In this document: in pieces, positions 30,953-40,315 of the stretch | How the letters are laid out: each line of letters begins with the position of its first letter | Numbering within the stretch: position 1 is the first letter of the stretch | Source: an uncultured Bdellovibrionales bacterium | Lineage (GTDB): Bacteria > Bdellovibrionota > Bdellovibrionia > Bdellovibrionales > JAMPXM01 | Assembly: GCA_937927435.1 (NCBI GenBank) | Contig: CALBDW010000086.1 | Span: 1-50,543 of the forward strand | Length of the DNA: 50,543 bases | Reading direction: 5' to 3' | Notes under the pieces: generated by a model | Told to the model about the DNA's origin: nothing | Seen by the model: only the letters and a program-made list of their open reading frames with translations | Databases searched by the model: none | Program-made: the position numbers and the translations under genes

Positions 30953-32569
30953 TTGAAATTCGCGGAGTTTGATTTTCATCCTACATTGCAAGCCGCTATC
31001 GACAGACTGGGTTTTACTGACGCAACCCCAATCCAGGAAGCAACCATTCCGCACATTCTCGAAGGTCGCGATGTTGCGGGACTCGCTCAAACTGGAACAG
31101 GCAAAACCGCCGCATTCTTATTGCCGCTGATCGAGAGAATTGTACGGGCCCGGTTGAATCCGGAGCAGCTTTCTGAAGAAGACTGCCAGAAGCGCGAGAA
31201 GCGGATGTTTCCGGAATGGCGCGCGAACGAGTTTATTCTCGTTCTCGTTCCAACTCGTGAACTGGCCGAACAGGTTTACGAGAACGCGCGGAAGTTCGTT
31301 GGCGATACCGGGTTGCGTGCGGTCGCGATCTACGGCGGTGTGGGTTATGACAAACAAAAAGAGGCTTTGCGCAACGGGTGCGAGTTCGTTATCGCCACAC
31401 CCGGCCGGCTGATCGACCTCTTCAAAGAACATCTGGTCGATCTTAAGCAGGTGCGCGCGATTGTCTTCGATGAAGCCGATCGCATGTTCGATATGGGCTT
31501 CAAAGATGACATGAAGTACATCCTGCAACGGGTGCCGAAGAGCCGTCAGTTCTTGGTCTTCAGTGCGACGCTGAACCTCGATGTTTTGAACACGGCTTAC
31601 CAGTTCGGCGCGAACCCCGTGGAGATCAACGTCTCGCGTGACCAAGCGAAGGCCGAGAACGTCGACGACAAACTTTTCCACGTCGGCCAAGATGAGAAGC
31701 CGTCGCACCTCTTGTCGCTTTTCCGCATCCATAAGCCGCGGCAGACAATCGTTTTTTCGAATTTCAAAATGAACGTCCCGCGGATCACGCAGTTCTTGAA
31801 CGATAACGGCATTCCCGCCGTCGGGATTTCGTCGTTGCTCACCCAGTCGCAACGCAACAGGGTGATGGAACAGTTCAAGAACTCGAGCGATTGCAACACC
31901 TTGGTGGCGACAGACGTCGCGGCGCGCGGTCTCGACATTAAAGGCGTCGACATGGTCGTGAACTACGAGTTGCCGGACGACCCGGAAAACTACGTGCACC
32001 GGATCGGCCGGACGGGACGCGCGGGCGCCAAAGGGATCGCGTTCTCGCTCGTTTCGGATCGCGACATCGACGCTCTCACGCGTATTGAGCAATATCTTAA
32101 GCACAAGGTCGAAGTCGCTTATCTTGAAGACAACGAGCTGGTGAAAGAGTTCAAAGCGATGCCGTCCGAGCGTGAGGTCGGCCGCGGCACCATGTCTCGC
32201 GCGGCGGGCGGTGATTCGGGCCGGCGCAGCTCCCGGAGCGAACGTCGCCAGGCCCAAACGCAGAAGTCGCACGAGCAAGCGGCTTCGGGTGAGCGCCGTC
32301 AACGCCGTCAGGACGAAGCGCAAAAACAATCGCGCTCGAGCCGCCGTGACGGCCGTCGGGGCGAGAAGGCGAAAGGCCGTGCAGAACAAAAAGCCTCTCA
32401 ACGTTCGCAACGTCGTTTCAGCGGCAACGGCCAGGCTCGCGACATGCGTAACGGCGCTCAACGGGGCGTTGAATCCCGCCGTCAGGCGAAAGCGCCAGTC
32501 CAACAAGCGCAACCGAAGACTTTCGGTCAAAAAGTCACAAGCTTCTTCAAGCGCCTTTTTGGCGGCTGA
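30953..32569 (+). CDS. DEAD-box RNA helicase with long basic tail
   Basis: 538 residues. Complete helicase core: AQTGTGKT, PTRELAEQ, TPGRLID, DEAD, SAT, VATDVAARGLDIK and YVHRIGRTGRAG. About 130 C-terminal residues (from 405 on) form a tail rich in Arg, Gln, Ser and Ala (for example RRSSRSERRQAQT), typical of RhlE/RhlB-like enzymes that bind RNA or RNase E through such tails. The start is a TTG at 30953 with GGAAGG (30942-30947) five bases before it. RhlE-like roles in rRNA maturation or RNA decay are likely. Confidence 0.93.
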   Translation: MKFAEFDFHPTLQAAIDRLGFTDATPIQEATIPHILEGRDVAGLAQTGTGKTAAFLLPLIERIVRARLNPEQLSEEDCQKREKRMFPEWRANEFILVLVPTRELAEQVYENARKFVGDTGLRAVAIYGGVGYDKQKEALRNGCEFVIATPGRLIDLFKEHLVDLKQVRAIVFDEADRMFDMGFKDDMKYILQRVPKSRQFLVFSATLNLDVLNTAYQFGANPVEINVSRDQAKAENVDDKLFHVGQDEKPSHLLSLFRIHKPRQTIVFSNFKMNVPRITQFLNDNGIPAVGISSLLTQSQRNRVMEQFKNSSDCNTLVATDVAARGLDIKGVDMVVNYELPDDPENYVHRIGRTGRAGAKGIAFSLVSDRDIDALTRIEQYLKHKVEVAYLEDNELVKEFKAMPSEREVGRGTMSRAAGGDSGRRSSRSERRQAQTQKSHEQAASGERRQRRQDEAQKQSRSSRRDGRRGEKAKGRAEQKASQRSQRRFSGNGQARDMRNGAQRGVESRRQAKAPVQQAQPKTFGQKVTSFFKRLFGG

Positions 32570-32574
32570 CCGAA

Positions 32575-32603
32575 TTCCGCTGGTCTTAGAGGGACCAGCG
32601 GAA
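32575..32603. terminator. 11-bp hairpin between converging genes
   Basis: TTCCGCTGGTC (32575-32585) pairs perfectly with GACCAGCGGAA (32593-32603). The stop codon of the minus-strand gene lies in the loop. There is no T-run, so it may act with Rho or just stabilise 3' ends. Confidence 0.5.
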
Positions 32604-33140
32604 GGTCCGAATGATTTCGTTACAGCTTTTCAAGGTTGATTTGAAAGTCGAGGCCTGATCGCGGCAGGTTAGGATGACCGCATTTTTGTCTTTTAAAAAG
32701 ACGACCTGGCGTAATTGACGATTATTGTCGCGGTTGATGAGGTCGATCACGTAACCGCGCTCGTTATTCTGCACGAAGGGCTTCGAACCCAGAACATCGA
32801 AACCGAACTTGGGATATTCCTTCGACCAACGTTTCACGTATGCCTCGAGAGAGGCAGTTTTTTTCAGAGTATCGGTCCGTACAGTCAGCATGGCGCCGCC
32901 GTTTGATCCTTGCGAAGCGACGGGTTTGTAGACAACGGCGATATGGCGGTTCTCGTTTGGAGCCGGGTTGGGAACCCAGCCCGAAGCGCCCGCCGCGATT
33001 TCAAATCCGTGCGGCGAACGGAAAACGCCGAGTTTGGGAGCCGCAAGAGACGAGGTCACGCCCGGATGGGGAGCGGCTCCCGCGAGTTCCGTGGTCAAAA
33101 CCGCAAAAATCACGAAAAGAGTGTTTCGCCGAATCTTCAT
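32586..33140 (-). CDS. Secreted protein of unknown function
   Basis: 184 residues. A signal peptide ends at LAGAA. The mature part alternates strands: GFEIAAGASGWVPNPAPNENRHIAVVYK, and NERGYVIDLINRDNNRQLRQVV resemble PsbP/DUF1795-like folds in rough pattern, with one Cys pair (TCRDQASTFKSTLKSCN). No firm family. It is transcribed after the TolB-like gene (45-base gap), so it may be in its operon. Confidence 0.65.
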   Translation of the reverse strand: MKIRRNTLFVIFAVLTTELAGAAPHPGVTSSLAAPKLGVFRSPHGFEIAAGASGWVPNPAPNENRHIAVVYKPVASQGSNGGAMLTVRTDTLKKTASLEAYVKRWSKEYPKFGFDVLGSKPFVQNNERGYVIDLINRDNNRQLRQVVFLKDKNAVILTCRDQASTFKSTLKSCNEIIRTFRWSL

Positions 33141-33185
33141 GTTTTCAGACTAAACGAACGGCGGACGGGCCCGCAAGCCGCATCC

Positions 33186-34298
33186 TTACGGACAATCGTC
33201 GGGCAGACGAAAGTCCATGAGATAAATCTGCGATTTCCCTTCATAAGGAGAGGTAAACGCGAGTTGTTTGCCGTCCGGATGGAAAGCCGGATACAGTTGA
33301 TCGAACTCGGCGACGGTGAGCCGGCGCACGCAAGAGCCCGCGCGGTTCGTGACGTAGAGGTTGTAAGGGCCGCCGTCGCGGTTTGAGGAGAAAACGATCC
33401 ATTCGCCCGAAGGGTGCCAGTCGGGCTGAATGCTCCGGCCGGTGTCGCTGGTGACAAGAGTTCGCTTATTGGTGAAATGGGGGGCCGTTGCCAGCATAAG
33501 TTGCGAGCGGCTTCCTTTTTCCTCGCGGATTTCCCGCGCCCAAACGATCGAGCGTCCGTCGGGCGAGAAACGCGCCCCCCGGTCAAAAACTTTGCCGCTC
33601 GTGAGGGCGCGGGTGATTTTGCCCTCGCGGAGATAAAGGTGCTGCGCATTGGGAACGCGAGCGGAGCTGTAGAGCAGGCGCGCGCCCTTGGGATCGATGT
33701 CGACGTCGCCGTCGAAGCCGCGCGAATGCGTCAGTCTTTCGATCGTGCGTCCGTGCAGGGACTGCCGGTAAATCTCAGCGGGCGGAAACGGTGATTCGGC
33801 GAGGTCAGGTTTGTATCCCTCCGGGTAGTAAACTTTCATCATGCGCTGTGAGACCAGAGGTTCTTCTTTGATTTCGTCGGTTTCGGAGACAAATAAAAGA
33901 TGTTTTCCATCGGGCGTGTAGACCGGCGAATGGTCGTCGCCGTCATGGAATGTGACGCGCTTTTCGCGCATAAATTCCAAGTGCAGTTCATAAACCTGCG
34001 CTTGGCGATGCGTGGGACGCTCGCGGCTCACGAAGAGAAGGCGTGTGCCGTCTTTTGAAAACCGGGCATCATGATTGACCCCGGCCGAGGTGAGCGGCTT
34101 GGCGATGAGAACGCCTCCGTCCGGATAGCCGGACTTTATCTTAAGCGGGGGAAGCGAAGCTGTAACCGGGGTTGACGCGGCTCCTGTTGACGGCGTGTCT
34201 TCGGAGATCGAGAGGTTTTTTTTCGGCGATTGCTGGCACGAGCTGAAAAAAAAGCTCACCGCGACGACTGTGGCGAACGTGAAAGCCGCTTGAATCAT
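33186..34298 (-). CDS. TolB-like beta-propeller lipoprotein
   Basis: 370 residues. Signal peptide with lipobox FSSC. The mature part repeats the PD40 unit (WSPDG-like): ARFSKDGTRLLFVS, PVYTPDGKHLLFVS, ARFSPDGRSIVWA, PDWHPSGEWIVFSSNRDG and AFHPDGKQLAFTSP, giving a propeller of about six blades. TolB has this fold, but TolB is soluble and has an N-terminal domain absent here. Likely an outer- or inner-membrane-anchored scaffold. Its start overlaps the mutY stop by 4 bases (ATGA). Confidence 0.85.
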   Translation of the reverse strand: MIQAAFTFATVVAVSFFFSSCQQSPKKNLSISEDTPSTGAASTPVTASLPPLKIKSGYPDGGVLIAKPLTSAGVNHDARFSKDGTRLLFVSRERPTHRQAQVYELHLEFMREKRVTFHDGDDHSPVYTPDGKHLLFVSETDEIKEEPLVSQRMMKVYYPEGYKPDLAESPFPPAEIYRQSLHGRTIERLTHSRGFDGDVDIDPKGARLLYSSARVPNAQHLYLREGKITRALTSGKVFDRGARFSPDGRSIVWAREIREEKGSRSQLMLATAPHFTNKRTLVTSDTGRSIQPDWHPSGEWIVFSSNRDGGPYNLYVTNRAGSCVRRLTVAEFDQLYPAFHPDGKQLAFTSPYEGKSQIYLMDFRLPDDCP

Positions 34299-35287
34299 GA
34301 AAGTCCTCTCCTTACGAGTATCGCTTTGCGGATGAGTGACGCCGGGATTTCTTTTTCCAAATTCGCAAGAGGAATCCAGCGCCCTTTTTTCTTTACAGCC
34401 GCTTGGTCCCGTTTTACCCGCACAAAAATGTCATGATGGGTGACCGTTCCCTTATAGTCGAAACGCTCGGGCACCTTTTTCAGGCGTTGAACCGTTCCCG
34501 GAAGGATCCAATGCCCTTTTAAGAATGGCGCATAATCGTTCTTGACGACAAAAACCTTTTTGTCTTTCTCGGCGACGATCGGGTTCCAAGCCCAGATTTC
34601 GCGTTCGCGGCGCGGCCGTTTGAGCGGAAGGAGGGTGGTCGTGTTTTGTTTTTTTGCGATACACGTCTTCACCCAGGGGCAAAGCGTGCAGGCCGGTGTT
34701 TGCGGCGTGCATACCATGGCTCCCAATTCCATGAGGCCCTGGTTTAAATCCGCCGGTGGTTGTGCTTGGGCCAGGCGGTCGGCGATGTCTTGCAGCGTTT
34801 TGCGTCCGGCGGGCTTCCACCACTCGACTTCCACGCCGTAGCGGCGGGAAAGCACGCGGATGACGTTTCCGTCCAAAACGCCGACTTTCTCGTCGAATGC
34901 GAGACTGGCGACGGCGCGGGCGGTGTAAGGCCCGAAACCGGGAAGTTTGAGAAGTTCCTCATGCGTTCTTGGAAAACCTGATTTCACAAGTTCCTGCGCT
35001 GCCCGATGCAGGTTGCGGGCGCGGCTGTAGTAGCCGAGTCCGGCCCAATGTTCGAGGACGTCTTCAAGCGGCGCGCAGGCGAGATCTTCAAGCGTCGGAA
35101 AGCGCGCCATGAACCGCTCGTAGTAAGGAACGACGGCGGCCACTGTTGTTTGTTGGAGCATCACTTCCGAAACCCAAATGCGGTATGGGTCGCGGTTGAG
35201 GCGCCACGGCAATGCGCGTTTGACCTTTCGATACCAATCGACAAGAGAGGCGCTGTCTTTGCGGATGACGTCATCGGTGAGAGACAT
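34295..35287 (-). CDS. mutY: A/G-specific adenine glycosylase MutY
   Basis: 330 residues. MutY removes adenine mispaired with 8-oxoguanine. PWRLNRDPYRIWVSEVMLQQ holds the catalytic Glu; LPGFGPYTARAVASLAF and LDGNVIRV are the HhH-Asp; the 4Fe-4S loop has the exact spacing C-x6-C-x2-C-x5-C (CTPQTPACTLCPWVKTC). The C-terminal MutT-like lesion-recognition domain (GHWILPG and VTHHDI) is present. The ATG at 35287 faces the arginase-family gene across an 87-base gap. Confidence 0.95.
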   Translation of the reverse strand: MSLTDDVIRKDSASLVDWYRKVKRALPWRLNRDPYRIWVSEVMLQQTTVAAVVPYYERFMARFPTLEDLACAPLEDVLEHWAGLGYYSRARNLHRAAQELVKSGFPRTHEELLKLPGFGPYTARAVASLAFDEKVGVLDGNVIRVLSRRYGVEVEWWKPAGRKTLQDIADRLAQAQPPADLNQGLMELGAMVCTPQTPACTLCPWVKTCIAKKQNTTTLLPLKRPRREREIWAWNPIVAEKDKKVFVVKNDYAPFLKGHWILPGTVQRLKKVPERFDYKGTVTHHDIFVRVKRDQAAVKKKGRWIPLANLEKEIPASLIRKAILVRRGLS

Positions 35288-35374
35288 TGCGGACCAGAGT
35301 AGTCACGGGAAGCTCGCTTGTCACCCTTGTCCTGCGGGGATAAAGTGGACGAGTCCCCAGCAGGGAGGTGACAC

Positions 35375-36319
35375 GTGTCGATAAAATATGAACCGCTTTC
35401 AGGACGGGACGTTCCTCGTTTCGCCGGCATTAAAACGTTCTTCCGGTTGCCGCACGTGCCGATCGACGCCGATTACAATCTGGGGCTGCTCGGCGTGGCT
35501 TTTGATGGCGGTTTGAGTTATCGACCCGGCGCCCGCTTTGCGCCGAGCCGCATCCGCGATATTTCATCTTTGGGACGCGTCTTCCATTTCGGCCGCATGG
35601 AGGCTTTTACGAAAAAAATCAAAGTGGCCGATATCGGCGATTGCCCGGTCGTTCCGATCAACTTGGAGATGACCTATTCCCGCATTCAGGACTTTTTCTC
35701 CAAGCTTCTTTCGCGCGACAAAAAAGTCATCACGGTCGGCGGCGATCACTCCATCACGCTCCCGATTCTGCGCGAGTTCCGCCGGCGCTACGGCCAGCCG
35801 CTGGCGTTCATCCATTTCGACGCTCATCTCGATACTTATGCGCCGGCTTGGGATTGCGAGTACCATCATGGCTCTTTTGCCCGGCATGCCGTCGAAGAGG
35901 GGCTCGTCGACCCGAAGAGGTACCATATGATCGGCATCCGGGGGCCGTTCACGGGCGCCGACGATCTCGACTTTGTAAAGAAGCACGGTATCACCGTTCA
36001 CACCATCGACGAAATCCGTTCGGCCGGTTTACGGGCGTTTATCGATAGCCTTCCCGACTTTGGAGCTTATCCAACGTACATCAGTTACGACGTCGATTGC
36101 CTCGACCCCGCCTTCGCACCGGGGACGGGAACACCGGTCCCTGGCGGGCTGACCACCTATGAAGTTCAGCAGATCATGAGGGGGTTGAAGGTCAAAAGCT
36201 TGGTCGGAGCCGACATCGTTGAAGTCTCTCCGCCGTTCGACCAGTCGGATCTGACGGCCCTGGCCGGCATGGATGCGATGTTTGAGTTGATCTCACTCTT
36301 CGCGGCCCAGTCGGTCTAA
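35375..36319 (+). CDS. speB: Agmatinase/arginase family ureohydrolase
   Basis: 314 residues. Dimanganese ureohydrolase: GGDHSITLPIL, HFDAHLDTY and SYDVDCLDPAFAPGTGTPVPGG carry the metal ligands (His and Asp). The length and GTGTPVPGG segment fit agmatinase (agmatine to putrescine and urea), but guanidino-substrate specificity cannot be fixed by eye. The GTG start follows GGGAGG (35362-35367). The TAA stop contributes to the sigma-28-like -35 box of the next gene. Confidence 0.88.
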   Translation: MSIKYEPLSGRDVPRFAGIKTFFRLPHVPIDADYNLGLLGVAFDGGLSYRPGARFAPSRIRDISSLGRVFHFGRMEAFTKKIKVADIGDCPVVPINLEMTYSRIQDFFSKLLSRDKKVITVGGDHSITLPILREFRRRYGQPLAFIHFDAHLDTYAPAWDCEYHHGSFARHAVEEGLVDPKRYHMIGIRGPFTGADDLDFVKKHGITVHTIDEIRSAGLRAFIDSLPDFGAYPTYISYDVDCLDPAFAPGTGTPVPGGLTTYEVQQIMRGLKVKSLVGADIVEVSPPFDQSDLTALAGMDAMFELISLFAAQSV

Positions 36320-36344
36320 AATCGGCCCTGGAGAGTGCCGATAA
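36317..36344 (+). promoter_or_regulatory. Sigma-28-like promoter of the secreted-protein gene
   Basis: TAAA (36317-36320) and GCCGATAA (36337-36344) match the FliA consensus, with a 16-base spacer instead of 15. It sits between speB and the gene at 36377; its -10 box is the 5' part of a long inverted repeat. Transcription would start near 36351. Confidence 0.5.
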
Positions 36345-36388
36345 ACATAAGCGGCGGTTTATTGTGCGGAGGTTTTATGTTTATCGGT
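36337..36388 (+). repeat. Long inverted repeat covering the start codon at 36377
   Basis: 36338-36350 (CCGATAAACATAA) pairs base for base with 36375-36387 (TTATGTTTATCGG), 13 Watson-Crick pairs with a G-U pair at each end. The loop holds the ribosome binding site GGAGG (36368-36372) and the 3' arm contains the ATG. It would hide the start in transcripts that include the 5' arm. Confidence 0.85.
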
Positions 36389-37486
36389 CACATGCGCTCT
36401 TTAGCTCGGTGGCTGGGATATTCCGTTTTAGTTTTTACGCTGACTTTTCATCCGTACCTTGTTCAGGCGCAGATGCCGTTGAGCCGTCCGGTCATGAGCC
36501 AGATTTTGGCGGACATGGTTCTCGACCGGTTCCTAGCTGAATACTCCCGTTTTCAAACGGTCGGTGAATACGGCCAATGGCTCGCCGAACATTTCCCTTC
36601 GCGGGATCGCGATTTCATCAAGAAACAGCTGAGCGGGAAGCGGAAGCTCCCGAAACTTGACCGGTTGAACCGCGGGCTCGCCCTGACGGTCGAGAAGGAT
36701 AGGTACACGATCGAGATCGTCAACGCCTCGCGGGGCATCCTGAGATTCAACGAGCGTTATACTTGGGTATATAATCCCAAGAGCTCGTTGAGCCAGCAGT
36801 TTGAGGTGTTCCGGCGCGCGCTCGAGAGGAAGCAGACGTCTTCGCTCGACTTGATTTTGCCGGAGGCTCACGCTTGGGCTTGGATCGGGACGGTCGTCGC
36901 GTTCCTTGTTGGAGCGGGATTGGCGCCGATCACGACGGACGTCATTACGAAGTTCGCTGACGCGTCGAAAGCAGTTGAAGAAGTCGAAGTGAAGACCAAG
37001 TGCCGTTCGGAGGGCGACCCGGATATCGTCACGGAAGTCGAAAGCCCGGATAAATCGGTCAAGACCCGCAGAACGATCAAGTTCGGTTCCGGCAACCGTC
37101 CGACTCACGTGATCGAGGAACTCATTCATCCGCCGAGCGACGTGCGCCTGGTGTACACGCTCGACGAAAAAGCGGGCGTCGTGATGGTCGAATCCAATTG
37201 CGGCGAGGTGAAGTGCCCATCTGACAAAGCTGTTTTCCTCAGCCGGAAAAAAGAGCATATGGAGTTGATGACGCCGGAGAAGATTAAGGCGATCGACAAC
37301 TTCGATGAAGGCTTGAAAATGATCATTCCGATCATCGAGCAGTGCGACGCCAAGGCCAAGGCCGTCGTGGAAAAAGCCGAAGAATCCGCACTTCTTCTGA
37401 AAACGAAAGTCGAAGAAGTCGAGAAAGGAACGGCTCTCGAGATCGAGAATCCCGTGACCGGCACGAAAGAAAAGGTGGTCAACTAA
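36377..37486 (+). CDS. Secreted protein of unknown function
   Basis: 369 residues from ATG 36377, which follows GGAGG (36368-36372). An N-terminal signal peptide (LGYSVLVFTLTFHPYLVQAQ) leads to a mature part with no recognised family. One further hydrophobic segment (AWIGTVVAFLVGAGLAPITT, near residue 175) may be a membrane anchor. The C-terminal 100 residues are charged and helical (VVEKAEESALLLKTKVEEVE), and three cysteines lie in the middle (CGEVKC and nearby). Expression probably depends on the sigma-28-like promoter and on the start-codon hairpin. The role is unknown. Confidence 0.75.
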   Translation: MFIGHMRSLARWLGYSVLVFTLTFHPYLVQAQMPLSRPVMSQILADMVLDRFLAEYSRFQTVGEYGQWLAEHFPSRDRDFIKKQLSGKRKLPKLDRLNRGLALTVEKDRYTIEIVNASRGILRFNERYTWVYNPKSSLSQQFEVFRRALERKQTSSLDLILPEAHAWAWIGTVVAFLVGAGLAPITTDVITKFADASKAVEEVEVKTKCRSEGDPDIVTEVESPDKSVKTRRTIKFGSGNRPTHVIEELIHPPSDVRLVYTLDEKAGVVMVESNCGEVKCPSDKAVFLSRKKEHMELMTPEKIKAIDNFDEGLKMIIPIIEQCDAKAKAVVEKAEESALLLKTKVEEVEKGTALEIENPVTGTKEKVVN

Positions 37487-37497
37487 GTTCGTTTCGG

Positions 37498-37522
37498 TCC
37501 CGTGCCCGTGCCGAGCACGGGA
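37498..37522. terminator. Hairpin between converging genes, likely bidirectional terminator
   Basis: TCCCGTGC (37498-37505) pairs with GCACGGGA (37515-37522). It is followed by CTCTTCCCTCGTTT on the plus strand, a weak T-tail. It lies between the secreted-protein gene and alaS. Confidence 0.55.
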
Positions 37523-37542
37523 CTCTTCCCTCGTTTCTCAGT

Positions 37543-40269
37543 TCAGGCGCCCACAAGGCTCGCCGCTTTTTGGAAGGCCTGATCGACCTGGGTCAGGTCT
37601 TCGCCGGCGCCCTGGGCAAAGTCCGGGCGGCCGCCGCCTTTGCCTTTTAAGACACCGGCGACTTCGCTCAAGATTTTTCCGGCGCTCAAAGACTTCGTCA
37701 GGTCTTTCGAGACGGCGACGATGATCGGGTGTTTTCCGCCGTTCACAGTGCGCCCCACGAGGACCACAACGCCCGAATGGATCTTGCCTTTCAGCTTGTC
37801 GGCGAGTTCGCTCAAAATCGCGCGGTCGTCGATGTCGAGAACGGCTGTGACGAGCTTGCCCGCGACACCGTCGAATGTGAACGTTTTCGCTTCGCGGATC
37901 AGGGCCTCAACGTCGACCGAAGAACCTTTGAGCGCTTTGATTTCGCGTTCGAGGTTCTTGATCGTCGTCTTGGCGTGTTCAATCCATTGGCTCACGGTCG
38001 CGTTCTTTCCGAGCGCTTCACTGTTGAGATACTGGATCCAGTTCTCCTGGAAGCCGGCGTCGGAGCGGGCTCTTTGGTTTTCGTGCGTGTTCTTTAAGAG
38101 ATATTTGAGAGCCGTGTCGCCGGTGATGGCCTCGATCCGGCGGACGCCGGCCGAAACGCCGCTTTCCGAGACGATCTTAAAGAGGCGGATCATCGCTGTG
38201 TTCGGAACATGGGTTCCTCCGCACAACTCCGTCGAGAACTCGCCCATTTTCACGACGCGGACTTTTTCGCCGTATTTCTCACCGAAGAGCGCGAGCGCGC
38301 CGGCTTCGATGGCGGCCTGATGTTCCATCTCGGCCGTGTTCACTTCGATCTGTTTTGAGATCTCTTCGTTCACGAGTTCTTCGATTTTAAGGATCTCCTG
38401 CTCCGTCAGGGGCTTGTTGTGTGTGTAGTCGAAGCGCAAACGGTCGGCTTCCACGAGGCTGCCTGCTTGTGTGACGTGGGTGCCGAGCACTTTGCGTAAG
38501 GCCGCGTGCAGCAAGTGAGTGGCCGAATGGTTGGCGGCGGTGGCGCGGCGGCGCGATTCCATCACTTGCAAAACGCATGAGTCGCCTTGGCGCAAAACGC
38601 CGCTAAGCACCCGCACGTGGTGCAGATGCACGTCGTTTTGTTTCGTGCAGTCGACCACTTCGACTTCCGCATCGCCGGCCGAACGGATTTCTCCTTGGTC
38701 TCCCACTTGCCCGCCGCTTTCAGCGTAGAACGGCGTTTCGTTGAAGATCACGATGCCCGATTCGCCTTCACGTAACTCCGGTTTGATTTCGTGCCCGTTG
38801 GAGAGCAGTTGCACAATGCCGCTTGCCCGCGTGGTGGTGTATCCCAGGAAGATTGTCGGGCCGAATTTGTCGAGAGCCTCTTGGCTCAGCTTCACGAGAT
38901 GAGCGGCATCGGCGCTCAAAGCCTTGAACTTCGAAGAGGCTTTGGCTTTCTGACGGGCCTCTTCCATCTTTTTCATGAAGCCGTCTTCGTCGATCGCGAA
39001 GCCTTTTTCCACGGCCATTAAGCGCGTGAGGTCGACGGGGAAGCCGTAGGTGTCGTACAAGCGGAAAACGACGTCGCCGCTGATGACTTTCTGTCCACGG
39101 TTGGCGAGTCTCACGAGTTCGTTGTTGAGGATTTCGGTGCCTTGATCGAGCGTCGCGAGGAAGCGCGAGATCTCGTCCGTCACTGTCGTCGTGATCAGTT
39201 CACGATTGCGCTTGAGTTCGGGATAGAAACCGCCCATTTCGCTGATCACGACCTGGATCGTCTGAACGAAAATGCTCGGATCGTCCGAGATCGTGCGGCC
39301 GTAGCGGATCGCCCGGCGCATGATCCGGCGGAGCACGTAGCCACGGCCCTCGTTCGAGGGAAGAACGCCGTCGGCGATCAAGAAAGCGGTCGCCCGCGAA
39401 TGGTCGGCGAGAACTCGCATCGCGGCCACCGCGTCGCGGATCTCCTTGTTTTTCGCGAGAACTTTGGCGTCTGAAACGTATTCTTTGCCGGAAACCTGGG
39501 CCGCTTTCTGGATGATCGGCAGGAAGAGGTCCGTATCGTAATTATTAGGGCGTCCTTGCAATGCGGCCGCCCAACGCTCGAGGCCACCGCCGGTATCGAC
39601 GGACGGCTTCGGAAGAAGATGGCGGCCGTTTTCGTCTTCGTTGAACTGCATGAAGACGAGGTTCCAGATTTCGACGAAGCGGTCGCCGTCGCCGCCCATT
39701 TTCGACGGGTTGTCCGGATCATCGGCCTCGGGACCGTGATCGTAGAAGATCTCGCTGCAGGGACCGCACGGGCCCGTGTCGCCCATCCGCCAGAAGTTGT
39801 CCTTCTCTCCGAAACGATAGATGCGGTCGGTGGGAACGCCTTCTTGTTTATGCCAGATCTCCGCGGCTTCGTCGTCGTTTTCGAAAACCGTCACATAAAG
39901 GCGCTCTTTGGGGATTTGCAGTTCGCGGGTGAGAAGATCCCACGCGTAGTGGATGGCGTCTTTCTTGAAGTAATCGCCGAAGGAGAAGTTTCCGAGCATT
40001 TCGAAGAAGGTGTGGTGCCGAGCCGTATGTCCGACGTTCTCAAGGTCGTTATGCTTTCCACCGGCGCGAACGCATTTTTGGGCCGTCACCGCCCGCTTAT
40101 AATCGCGCGTTTCGAGCCCGAGGAAGACGTTCTTGAATTGGTTCATGCCCGCGTTCGTAAACAGCAAAGTCGCGTCGTTTTCGGGAACGAGGCTGGAGCT
40201 GGGCACATGTTGATGACCGTTTTTCTTGAAATAGTCGATGAAAAATTGGCGAATATCGCGACTCTTCAT
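37543..40269 (-). CDS. alaS: Alanyl-tRNA synthetase
   Basis: 908 residues, slightly longer than the usual 870-880. N-terminal class II core (SSLVPENDATLLFTNAGMNQ), editing domain with HSATHLLH and CGGTHV (C and H zinc ligands), and a C-Ala domain ending with GGGRPDFAQGAG are all visible. Charges tRNA-Ala. ATG at 40269 has no strong ribosome binding site visible on this strand. Confidence 0.97.
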   Translation of the reverse strand: MKSRDIRQFFIDYFKKNGHQHVPSSSLVPENDATLLFTNAGMNQFKNVFLGLETRDYKRAVTAQKCVRAGGKHNDLENVGHTARHHTFFEMLGNFSFGDYFKKDAIHYAWDLLTRELQIPKERLYVTVFENDDEAAEIWHKQEGVPTDRIYRFGEKDNFWRMGDTGPCGPCSEIFYDHGPEADDPDNPSKMGGDGDRFVEIWNLVFMQFNEDENGRHLLPKPSVDTGGGLERWAAALQGRPNNYDTDLFLPIIQKAAQVSGKEYVSDAKVLAKNKEIRDAVAAMRVLADHSRATAFLIADGVLPSNEGRGYVLRRIMRRAIRYGRTISDDPSIFVQTIQVVISEMGGFYPELKRNRELITTTVTDEISRFLATLDQGTEILNNELVRLANRGQKVISGDVVFRLYDTYGFPVDLTRLMAVEKGFAIDEDGFMKKMEEARQKAKASSKFKALSADAAHLVKLSQEALDKFGPTIFLGYTTTRASGIVQLLSNGHEIKPELREGESGIVIFNETPFYAESGGQVGDQGEIRSAGDAEVEVVDCTKQNDVHLHHVRVLSGVLRQGDSCVLQVMESRRRATAANHSATHLLHAALRKVLGTHVTQAGSLVEADRLRFDYTHNKPLTEQEILKIEELVNEEISKQIEVNTAEMEHQAAIEAGALALFGEKYGEKVRVVKMGEFSTELCGGTHVPNTAMIRLFKIVSESGVSAGVRRIEAITGDTALKYLLKNTHENQRARSDAGFQENWIQYLNSEALGKNATVSQWIEHAKTTIKNLEREIKALKGSSVDVEALIREAKTFTFDGVAGKLVTAVLDIDDRAILSELADKLKGKIHSGVVVLVGRTVNGGKHPIIVAVSKDLTKSLSAGKILSEVAGVLKGKGGGRPDFAQGAGEDLTQVDQAFQKAASLVGA

Positions 40270-40315
40270 ACTTTGAGTCCTTGTAGTTCCGTTTGAACTT
40301 CAACCGTGAAGCGGA

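Noticed and set aside
31118..32530. 470-codon open frame opposite the DEAD-box helicase
   Set aside because: Antisense shadow of the helicase, with Leu/Arg/Thr low-complexity translation and no recognisable motif.
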